From assembly GCF_027172205.1 (NCBI RefSeq), contig NC_070614.1, positions 44,993,501 through 45,057,500 on the forward strand: a stretch of 64,000 nt of DNA, written 5' to 3'. The notes beneath the pieces were generated by a model that searched no databases, was not told where the DNA came from, and saw only the letters and a program-made list of their open reading frames with translations. Below, piece by piece: positions 24,301 through 64,000 of this stretch (position 1 is the stretch's first letter; each line of letters starts with the position of its first letter). Origin of the DNA: Podarcis raffonei (taxonomy: Eukaryota > Chordata > Lepidosauria > Squamata > Lacertidae). The translations under genes and the position numbers were made by a program.

Positions 24301-25370
24301 AAAGGCAGCAGTCTGATTGGTCCTAGAACAATAGGATTCAGAATGCAGCAGTCTGATTGGTCCTAGAACAATGCAGCAGTATGATTGGTTGGCAGGAACT
24401 ACCCAATCATGCTCCAGATAGAAGTGAATCCACAACCTGATTGGCTTACAGTAGAATTCCGGAATTAGCCAATCATGTGCAGCCCATTGTGTAAATAATG
24501 TATATAAAGCAGATACTTTGAGGGGACTTTGATTCATTCCTCCTCACCACTATGAGCTGAATAAAGAGCATGAAATCACTTCGCGACTCTGAGTATATTT
24601 CACTGACCATGCTGGCTGTGGCTGATGGGAGCTGGAGTTCAGCAACTTCTGAAGAGCACTCCCAATGGCTACCCCTGGAAGGGATACTGTGTTTGTAGCA
24701 GGAATTGGGAACGCCCCCAAATGCTGCTGGACTCCAACTCCCATCAGCCCCAGCCAGCATGACCAATGGTCAGGCACGGTGGGAGCTGGAGTCGTGCAAC
24801 ATCTGGAAGGCCACAGATTCCACACCAAGGTCCTTTCTCATTACCAGGTGCTAAACTAGCATCAGCATAAGTTCCAGGTTTTCCCAGTAAATGCTAGTTC
24901 AAAATTAAGCCCGGGTCACATCAAAAACTTCTAGGACCCACCTCGCTTCTGCGATTGCAAATTGTTTCAAATATTGTGTTTTAATGGCAGCAGCCCACAC
25001 TGGGACCTTCGAGCCAAGGGCAGATAAATGTTTAGGGCTATGAGGAACACAATGAAACCTCAGCAAGAGCGTTCTTCTGAACATGTGCAGAGTCCCTGCG
25101 GAATAAACTCTCCACCAACGACGGTGATGATAATAGTTCGGCAGGTGGGAAGCCGGATTATAGCATTATTTTGGGGTTCCCAGAATATCCTTTGTTTTGC
25201 AAAGGGCTGCTCCTGATCACAGCACAATGCAAAACATGCATTCCTTGTTTCCCATTATTTTCTTGGCAACTGCTATTTAAATCGGAGAACACCGATCCCC
25301 CTTCGCGCCCAGCAGCCCCGCCGTCCTCCCATTCCCACTGCGAAGTACCTGAGATTTTCTTCTCCACCAT
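18324..25370 (-). CDS. ZNHIT1: Zinc finger HIT domain-containing protein 1 (SRCAP/p400 complex subunit)
   Basis: Coding exons on the minus strand are 25370-25349, 22969-22799, 21118-21039, 19682-19513 and 18345-18324, totalling 465 bases or 154 residues, equal to human ZNHIT1. All introns read GT...AG with consistent phase. The product starts MVEKKISARSQDPSQRR. It has a basic/acidic N-terminal half with RQRRLNRQLEALENDN, a lysine run GKKKKKTRGDHF, and a C-terminal HIT zinc finger (about residues 116-150). The finger's metal ligands lie in FCTVCGF, YTCVSCG, YCCVKC and the H...C of GTHQETRC. It ends CLKWTV. In other vertebrates the protein is a nuclear subunit of the SRCAP remodeller that deposits histone H2A.Z. 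A possible poly(A) signal, ATTAAA on the minus strand, is at 18127-18132. PLOD3 lies head to head upstream. Introns hold an L1, Sauria SINE, CORE-SINE, MITEs and a solo LTR. No lesions were seen in the exons. Confidence 0.96.
18533..18670. mobile_element. Palindromic hAT-like MITE in ZNHIT1 intron 4
   Basis: Ends CAGGCATAGGCAAA and TTTGCCAATGCCTG are inverted. The centre carries CTACAACTCCC...GGGAGTTGTAG arms shared with 15432-15567. Confidence 0.8.
18738..18975. mobile_element. hAT nonautonomous element
   Basis: Ends CACGGGTAGGCAAACT and AGTTTGCTGACCCCTG are inverted. An exact 8-bp duplication, GTTTAAAC, flanks it at 18730-18737 and 18976-18983. Confidence 0.88.
19272..19366. mobile_element. 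Palindromic MITE remnant
   Basis: GGACTACAACTCCCATCATC opposed to GATGGGAGTCGGAG, an older member of the palindromic hAT-like family. Confidence 0.65.
19840..20005 (+). mobile_element. CORE-SINE (MIR-like)
   Basis: A tRNA-like B-box GGTTCAAATCC, then the CORE signature AACCTTGGGCCAGTCGCT and CTCACAGGGTTGTCGCGGGG. Confidence 0.75.
20466..20573. mobile_element. Palindromic MITE
   Basis: GGACTACAGCTCCCATTATC opposed to GATGGGAGTTGTAGTCC, in ZNHIT1 intron 4 region upstream of exon 4. Confidence 0.65.
21525..21847 (+). mobile_element. Sauria SINE in ZNHIT1 intron 2-3 region
   Basis: Full head, B box GGTTCGAATCC and tail. A near-exact duplication of TATAATAAATTTTA lies at 21511-21524 and 21848-21861. 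Confidence 0.92.
21985..22095. mobile_element. Palindromic MITE
   Basis: TTGGACTCCAAATCCCATCA opposed to TGATGGGAGTTGGAGTCCA. Confidence 0.65.
22292..22686 (+). mobile_element. 5'-truncated L1 LINE
   Basis: Translation around 22320-22425 resembles the L1 ORF2 C-terminus (KLTARLRDRNDELFTEEW-type). AATAAA precedes a short A-rich end. An exact 12-bp duplication, GAATTTGTGACC, is at 22280-22291 and 22687-22698, typical of L1 target-primed insertion. Confidence 0.85.
22990..23228 (+). mobile_element. CORE-SINE
   Basis: tRNA-like head (GTGGTTAAGAGCGGTAGATT and a degenerate B box), the CORE motif GGTGACCTTGGGCCAGTCAC, and the tail GTAGTGATAAAGCGGGATAT. It lies just upstream of ZNHIT1 exon 2. Confidence 0.85.
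23240..23465 (+). mobile_element. L2 LINE fragment
   Basis: Matches the 16540-16650 part of the larger L2 copy (GGTGGCCCAGCTATGCCCC, GGACAGGGATAGCCTAACTA). Confidence 0.7.
24233..24602 (+). mobile_element. Solo LTR (ERV-like fossil) with CCAAT-box array
   Basis: 370 bp from TGTTATGT to TATTTCA. An exact 5-bp duplication, CTGAC, is at 24228-24232 and 24603-24607. The left half has about 3.5 tandem units of about 40 bp, each with CTGATTGGTCC, an inverted CCAAT box. Further ATTGG/CCAAT motifs occur downstream, with TATATAAAGC near 24500 and AATAAAG near 24560. It lies in ZNHIT1 intron 1, antisense to the gene. It is a solo LTR; the age is uncertain but it post-dates the MITE-like sequence it sits in. 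Confidence 0.85.
24605..24830. mobile_element. Palindromic MITE-like sequence beside the solo LTR
   Basis: GATGGGAGCTGGAGTTC and GGACTCCAACTCCCATCA arms with degenerate partners. It was probably one or two insertions, the first one split by the LTR. Confidence 0.55.
25023..25125 (+). repeat. Repeat copy 1 near the ZNHIT1 first exon
   Basis: A roughly 95-bp segment beginning TGTTTAGGGCTATGA and containing GCGTTCTTCTGAACATGTGC. It is repeated at 25822-25935 on the other side of ZNHIT1 exon 1. Class unknown. Confidence 0.8.
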
Positions 25371-25600
25371 CCTGCGAGCGATCAAAGCGGCACAACCTCC
25401 CGCAGACACTCCTTCCCAACACTTCCGGTATCAAACGCGCTAGCTTCCCAACGCTGGTTCTCTTAACGCAGCGTGCATAGATAAGGCTTTCCAACCATAG
25501 AGAGCGGGAAAAAGATAGAGCAGGGCCGCATCCCGCTCAGGCAAGAGCTTTCGCTTTAATACCGGAAGTTTAGGCTGTATCTCCCCGGGCGGTGGAACCG
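25371..25600 (-). promoter_or_regulatory. ZNHIT1 promoter region
   Basis: TATA-less, CpG-containing sequence upstream of the ATG at 25370. An ETS-type CTTCCGG is near 25420 and CCGGAAGT near 25562. This suits a housekeeping gene. The start site cannot be fixed from sequence alone. Confidence 0.55.
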
Positions 25601-25821
25601 CTCGCAAGCCGCCATGTTACCAGGGGCAAATCGCGCTGTGCTCCCAACTCACATTCCTTGGGGAAGCGACTTCGCGGGGTCCTAAACTCCGCCTCTGTTT
25701 GGCGCAAAGCCTTTCTAATGGCTTGTTTGTGTGAGAAGGGAGAGGCAGTGATTTATGGCTGGTGGCGATTGGGAGGGAAGGCAAAGGGAGCCCAAGGCAA
25801 AGGAATGTCATCTCCTCTTCC

Positions 25822-25935
25822 AATGTTTAGGGCTATGATGAGCATCATGAAACTTCAACAGGAGCGTTCTTCTGAACATGTGCAGAGTGCCGGCGGAATA
25901 AACCCTCCAACAAGCACAATGAAATGTAGGAGTAG
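25822..25935 (+). repeat. Repeat copy 2 upstream of ZNHIT1
   Basis: Direct copy of 25023-25125, about 85 percent alike by eye. It retains GCGTTCTTCTGAACATGTGC and CGGAATAAAC. Confidence 0.8.
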
Positions 25936-26012
25936 GGGATAGAAAAAGTTGGGAGATAACAATTGGCAGGTTGAAGGGCAGTACTGAGCTTCGAAACACT
26001 TTATTTGAGCTC

Positions 26013-26084
26013 GGGGATGTAGCTCAGTGGTAGAGCGCATGCTTTGCATGTATGAGGTCCTGGGTTCGATCCCCAGCATCTCCA
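26013..26084 (+). tRNA. tRNA-Ala (anticodon TGC)
   Basis: Complete cloverleaf. The acceptor GGGGATG pairs with CATCTCC (one G-T pair), and the D stem is GCTC/GAGC. The anticodon arm is CATGC-TTTGCAT-GTATG with anticodon TGC, and the T arm is CTGGG-TTCGATC-CCCAG. The A box TAGCTCAGTGGT and B box GGTTCGATCC are intact. A TTTT terminator for RNA polymerase III is at 26087-26090. It lies between the divergent ZNHIT1 and PLOD3 promoters. It is also related to the heads of the tRNA-Ala-type SINEs at 34240, 38160 and 38876, but lacks their 3' body, so a real gene is favoured. Confidence 0.93.
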
Positions 26085-26259
26085 CCTTTTACTCCTTGCT
26101 CTGCCGCCAAGTTGACACGCAGACAGTGCTGTAGGTTATCCACTTAGGGCTATCCCTGTCTGTTGAAGCCTGAGAGGGCAAATGAACGTCAGGCACGAAA
26201 GAATTCACGGAGCTGTTTACAGTTACGTGTGTCCCACTGCCCACGTCTTCAAAGGCAGT

Positions 26260-26350
26260 ACAGTACAGTGGTTAGAGTGTCAGACCAGGGAGACCAGGGT
26301 TCAAGTCCCCACTCAGCCATGAAGTTCGCTAGGTGACTTTACCATCAAAG
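26260..26350 (+). mobile_element. CORE-SINE fragment
   Basis: GTGGTTAGAGTGTCAGACC followed by the B-box-like GGGTTCAAGTCCCCACTCAG and a truncated CORE. Confidence 0.65.
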
Positions 26351-26647
26351 ATTGCTGGGCATTGTCCTTTGTTGCTGATAAAATCAAACTTTGAAAACGA
26401 AGTAGAGGAAACATTTGTCAAAGTATAGATAAAAATCGGCAGTTTTAAAACAAATTAACAGAAACAAAATTACACGCCTGGGTAGGCTGCCGCTGGCCTG
26501 AGCAAAATTAAGTTTTGATGAGGCAGGGAAAGCAATACAAGGCATGTGAAATTAATGTTTCGAATTCTAGTGCTAAACAGACACGCGATATGTATTCAGT
26601 TATAAAAAATATTTATAGACCACTATTTCATTCTTTTTAAAAAAAGC

Positions 26648-26656
26648 CTGTGTGTT

Positions 26657-26693
<37 letters not shown>

Positions 26694-26695
26694 CA
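26648..26695. repeat. (TG)n(AG)n microsatellite
   Basis: TG run merging into an AG run. Confidence 0.95.
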
Positions 26696-27039
26696 TACAT
26701 CAATTACTATTGCAGAAAGATGTATCATTAACTTCCTGCATAGCCCTGGTTTTCAGCAGGTGTATGAAAGTGGCTAAGGCTGCCGTGGAATCATCTGGGC
26801 TCCCATCATTTTGACAAACGCGAAGTGATACCGCGCAGCACGGGGAGAGGGCTTTAATACCTTTAAAATCAACGGCAACCCACCTTTCCTCCCTGAACCC
26901 CCACACCTTTCAGATCTCCCACCTACCCCGCGCTCAGATTTATTTTCTTGGCAACGTGGCATTGGAGGAAGCGCAGGTCTCCCCCTCCTTCCTCCCCTTT
27001 CCAAACACTTTTCACGACCAGATTTTCTACTACTTTCTC

Positions 27040-27489
27040 TCGCCGTCCCGAACTTTCCAGACTCCTGATTGGCCCGCAGAGGGGGGAGTCCCCGCGTCCC
27101 GATTGGCCGCCCCTTGCCCGAGCTGCCGCGCGATTGGATGGCGGCCTCTCTCTTTTTTTCCCATGGGCTCCCATTGATGAAAATGACCAGGAAAGAGACA
27201 CGAAGGTTCTCGCGGGGCTATATACTAATTTTTTCCTGGTTTCGTGGGTGGGCGCAGCGGGAATATCGGGGTCCCGCCGCCTCATTCCGCCCAAGGAAAG
27301 TGGAGGGGGGAGAAATGGGAAGAGGGTTTCCGATCTCCCCTTCCTCCTCCCCCTTCTTTTTCCCAGCTGCGGGGCTGCTGCGGGGAGGAGCCTGACGTCG
27401 GTCCGGCCCCGCCGATCGCGAGAGCTGAAAAAGCAGCAGCCCGAGCGGGCCCCGCAGTCTCTCGCCTCGGTTCCCGGGTCGCCTCCACC
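27040..27489 (+). promoter_or_regulatory. PLOD3 promoter and 5' UTR, CpG-rich with three CCAAT boxes
   Basis: Three inverted CCAAT boxes (GATTGG) occur at 27067, 27101 and 27132, spaced 34 and 31 bp, a pattern typical of NF-Y-driven promoters. G/C-rich Sp-type runs surround them. The start codon context is CCACCATGA. No ER-stress element spacing was found next to the CCAAT boxes. Confidence 0.65.
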
Positions 27490-60218
<32,729 letters not shown>

Positions 60219-61925
60219 CACCAGCTCCACCCCCCTGGTCCTGGGGCAGTGAGTGGGCCGCGGTGGTCAACACACTGGCAGGAAGAGACTTGTGGGGGGG
60301 CAGACGCAGGCGGGTCCATCTCTCCGGCTCGGCTGCTGCCTTCCTTGGTGCCTTTGAAAATGGAGGGAAACAAATAACTCTACGTCCGGTGCTGATGGAT
60401 CCGGTCCTTGCCTGGCACTGAAGTTTGGGTCACTACTAGTGCTGGGAGCAGCCACTGCTGCCTTGTGGCGTTCCACCAACCTCCCCCCACCCCATAATAT
60501 GTGGGTTGAAGACACACACACAGGTGCCTCTGTCTCTAACAAAAACGTCACCCGTTCAGGATGTGTTTTCAGTGCCTCCCTCTCTCAGCATGGCCCAGCC
60601 AACTGGAGATACAGTTGTTTTAGCAGTAGCACAATCATTCTCTAAACATTTTTTAGTCCCTTGCTCAAATCAAGGCACCTCTGGGGTTTTTTCCTACAAA
60701 TATATGTACTGCTGCTGTTCTGTTTTTGCCCCAGGTCTTCACTCTTTCCCTCCACCCACCTTTTATATGAGTGTCTTTGTTACACCGAAGCTGCATTTTG
60801 TGAAAGAATGCCTCTGAGCAACTGCACAGTGTTTTTCCATCTATAATTCCCAGCCGCATGCAGTTGAGGATCTAAGTGGAAGGTGTTTCTTTGTTTCATT
60901 GCACCATTTTTTTAAAAAAAAGAGGCAGGGGGAGGATGAAGAGAAAAATCTCTCTTCCTATAGGCACAGGGTAAAATCAGTATTAAGGGAGAAGTAAGTT
61001 AATGAGAGGTAACCTATTAATTCCCACGGAAGGGAAAAGGGGCTTGTCTATACATTTCAAGTTTACCTATATTATACATTTAAAGCTGGTTATAGCACTT
61101 GAAAAGTCATGCTCCCCCAAAGAGTCCTGGGAGCCGTAGTTTGCTGAGGGTGCTGGGAATTGTAGCTCTGGAGGCAAACTACAGTTCCCATGATTCATTG
61201 GTGGAAGCCCTTATGCATTAAATATAAGATGTGATCTTCCTCCCTGCACACAGTTGCAGTTCCCAGGGTAGTTTAACAATCAGTCCCTCTTCCTAGTGAA
61301 CTCCGGAAATTGGGGCTCTGTGTGTGTGTCTCCAAACAACTCTCAGCACGCCTAACAAACTATAGTTCCTAGGTTTCTTTTGTGATGGGGAGCCATGGTT
61401 TAAAAAAAGTGGTATAAGAGTGCTGTAAATGTTTGGTGTGGAAGTGGCCTAACCTCGAGGTGGAACAGCAACAGAGGAGAGCTTGCCTTATGCTGCAGCA
61501 GGGGTCCCTTTTATGCTTGATTTTTGAAGTATTTTAAACACTGTGATCAAGGCAGCACCTACTCAGACACACACACACGCACCTCTCTTAGGGCATCTGC
61601 AAAGTGTGACTAATGTCTTTTTAGCAGTGGGTGGAAAACGTGGTTGGTTGGGGGAGGGAGGGAGGAATGTTTTTTCCATTTGTCAGCATGCCTAAGCCAG
61701 GAGCTCCCCTCCCCCGGGGTGAGGCGGGAAAGGCCTGGCTGGCACTTCTGAGACAGGGACCTTGTGTAATCTCCCATAATCCTGTGGGCTTTTCTTTTTG
61801 GCCCTCAGCCTAGCCTGGCTGGTAGGGTGGACATGCGTCGGCTGCTTCCTGTACAAAGCGTGCATTAAGTTATTGGCGTGGCTGTTCCACAGAACACCAA
61901 ATAAATCTACCTTTTATACTAGACT
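60219..61925 (+). other. Probable PLOD3 3' UTR
   Basis: Follows the TAA at 60216-60218. The best poly(A) signal is AATAAA at 61900-61905, with ATTAAA at about 61216 as an alternative. Length is inferred. Confidence 0.5.
61072..61440. mobile_element. Palindromic MITE in PLOD3 3' UTR
   Basis: TACATTTAAAGCTGG and GCTGTAAATGTTTGG arms. Internal GAGTCCTGGGAGCCGTAG opposes CTATAGTTCCTAGG-type sequence. Same family as 48766-49033. Confidence 0.7.
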
Positions 61926-61929
61926 CTTT

Positions 61930-64000
61930 TCTGTCCGCAGATTTGAGGGAAGAGGCGATCCCTTGCTTTAAGGGAAGCGCTTTGGCCTAAGATCTCTCAG
62001 TCAAATGTGTGAGAAAGACACTCTTGAGCATTGGGGCCTAAGGAACCATTTCCTTGTGAAGATCTGAGGCAGCTTTCTGTCAAGTCCAACTGCTGGTCTA
62101 TATAACCTGGAAATGTCCACTCCGAATTATAACCAGAGGCACACCCTTCCTCCCCACTGGCTTACTTTCAAAAGTATGTGAATTGGATGCACTAGGGGTG
62201 CCCAACAGATATTTCTGGACTACAACGGGTGGGAGGGACCAGTGTGGCCCTCCAGGCACCTCTTAATTGGCCCCTGGAACAGTCCCCAGACTGCACACTC
62301 CTCACTGGTCCTGCTTTGCCCCAAATGTTTTTGCCTGGCCAGAACTTTGACAATGCTTTCTTCTTGGCTGGAAGATGTGGGAGTGTGTTTGGAAACTAAG
62401 CCTGCATTAAAACAGCAGCATTTATGCTCCATACACCCCCCGCCCCAGCAAAGGAATGTGGCCCTCTTCTTCCCCTGCCCCCTGGATGACAGCTCTCATC
62501 AGCCTTGCCCACTTTAATAATGTGTTGGCTGGGGCTGATGGGAATTGCAGTCCAAGACGTCTGGCAGGCAGCAGGTTACCAAAAGCAGATTGCTCTAGCA
62601 GAATAGGCTTTCCTCATCTGGATGCCTGTTCCAGCTAGGAGGAGACCAGTCCAGCAACTCGCACAGAGACACACTTGCCAACCTCCCGTTGAAAGCAACC
62701 GCTCCTGCTGCTGTGTTTCTGCAGCTGAAGGAGTTGAAAAATCCACTAGCACCCAATGCTGACATTGCAGAATGGCCCCCTCTCTCGGGACAGGCTGATT
62801 GAGCCTTGTCCTTTTCCAGACTAGTGGATCCAAAATAGCAGGTCCTCCCCCGTTTGTCTGGAAAGGGAGCGGGCTTGAGCTCAGAAGAATCTTTAAATGT
62901 AGGAAACAGCAAGCCTAAGGGTCAGAAGAGCCACTGGTACAGTAGTGGATACTACAGGGCTGGCCAAGACAGTGTTCTGATCTCCCCATGTGGATGAAGC
63001 ATGGACGTAGGAAAAAGTAATGTCACCAGTATTTTAAAATGATCTGCAAACACCAGAGAAGGAGCCGCTTGCAGGCAGAGAAAAAGCCCATTGCCACAAT
63101 GTTCTTCCATCATCTTCATTTTTTAAAAAAAGCAATTCCGATAGAAAAACACAAAACGAAAACAAAAAGACAACAGTGCAGGCAAATATGGTACAGAATA
63201 AGTTAAACATCTTTTTCGTCCGCACCTCCTTGATGCTACCAGAGCTGGTGGGGGTGCAGAAATCTCCTCCTCTAGGATATAGGAGTTAAGAGGCTGTCAT
63301 ATATAATAAATAGAAGCCGGTCCGTGGCCACGTTTCTAGAGTGGAAGCAGGGAAGAAGATGCAAGAAAGGCCGAGGAAACTCTGGCAGGCTTGCAACATT
63401 GGCGGTAGGGAAATGCATTTAGAGGCGGGGGCGGGGGGGCAAGCAGATCAGACGCCAGCGCCAGAAGAGAAGAAATGAGCGGCCGAGTCCTGAAAAGTGG
63501 GCAGAGCCAGGAGGCCCCAATCCCCTGCAAGGGCTAAAGGAGAAGCGGGGGCGCTAGTTGGCAAGGAGCATAGCCGCTGAGGTAGAGAGAGGGCCCTGAG
63601 GCGAAGAACAGCAGGGAGAGTCTCTGCAATATTAGCAGAGATCGATGGCACCAAGAGGACGGGATTCCCCACTTTTGCAAAAGGTAAATCCCAGGTTCCT
63701 AACATGGCCTGATAGGAAAAGGCACGGCCAACCCCACAGTTAGGGCACCCTCAAGAGCCAGGGGTAGGACGTGGGAAGCAGCATCAGGCCCATGAGGCCT
63801 TGGGGCAGGTTCTGGGTTGGTTTACCCACACGTGGAATTGACTGACCCTCTGTATCCAGAGGAGGTTGGGGGCTGTGTGCAAATCCTGCTCCAGCTTGCT
63901 GGCAAAGAAGGTGCTGTGTTCAGGCATCTGATTCTGGGAATGGGGCGGACTACACTTGCAACCCTGCTTTGAAATGGAGTGTCCACCTCCCGCATTGTTA
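61930..64000. other. No gene recognised
   Basis: A palindromic MITE remnant (GGGGCTGATGGGAATTGCAG) lies at 62515-62580. The 63000-63240 stretch is AT-rich and could be a 3' UTR of an unseen minus-strand neighbour. The expected mammalian neighbour MOGAT3 was not detected in any frame. Confidence 0.35.

Noticed and set aside
25822-25935. U3-like or C/D snoRNA gene (ATGATGA and CTGA boxes)
   Set aside because: The boxes are not conserved in the sister copy at 25023 and the closing stem is misplaced, so it is listed only as an unknown repeat.
63034-63225. 63-residue hydrophobic minus frame as a small membrane protein
   Set aside because: It is produced by AT-rich sequence with T runs. No conserved motif or splice context was found.
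61930-64000. MOGAT3 or another neighbour expected from mammalian gene order
   Set aside because: No exon with recognisable acyltransferase motifs was found on either strand.

Overview
The window looks like nuclear DNA of a squamate reptile. The evidence is about ten Sauria-type SINEs (tRNA-derived head, BovB-like tail), a BovB LINE fragment, L2, CR1 and L1 LINEs, CORE-SINEs, and many hAT and TA-flanked MITEs. A lacertid-like lizard is plausible but unproven. Two protein-coding genes are present, head to head: ZNHIT1 (minus strand, 5 coding exons, 18324-25370) and PLOD3 (plus strand, 19 coding exons, 27490-60218). The pair is also adjacent on human 7q22.1, which supports both calls. Every intron has GT-AG ends. 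The exons sum to 154 and 739 residues, against 154 and 738 in human.

Layout. 1-17.6 kb has no recognisable host gene. It holds a LINE with a solo LTR inserted in it, a young Ty3/Gypsy chromovirus fossil with both LTRs (3849-7688), BovB/L2/CR1 pieces, LTR-like fragments, a 2.19-kb TA-flanked inverted-repeat element (12752-14938), and a near-complete but decayed L2 copy. 18.3-25.4 kb is ZNHIT1, with a solo LTR carrying a CCAAT-box array in intron 1. 25.4-27.5 kb is the stretched divergent promoter interval, with an intact tRNA-Ala(TGC) gene. 27.5-60.2 kb is PLOD3. Its 15-kb first intron holds a tRNA-Pro pseudogene split by a hAT MITE, Penelope-like palindromes, L1/L2 pieces and microsatellites. 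60.2-61.9 kb is a probable PLOD3 3' UTR with a MITE hairpin. Nothing further was recognised from 62 to 64 kb.

Functionally the two genes are unrelated: ZNHIT1 is a nuclear chromatin-remodelling subunit, and PLOD3 (LH3) is an ER enzyme that hydroxylates and glycosylates collagen lysines. Their link is shared promoter geography. The most unusual structure is the 12.75-14.94 kb element. Fourteen 119-bp units repeat without a single indel between them. Each unit folds into two back-to-back hairpins, and these stay paired in two diverged unit types. The array is followed by a palindrome with roughly 65-80-bp arms.
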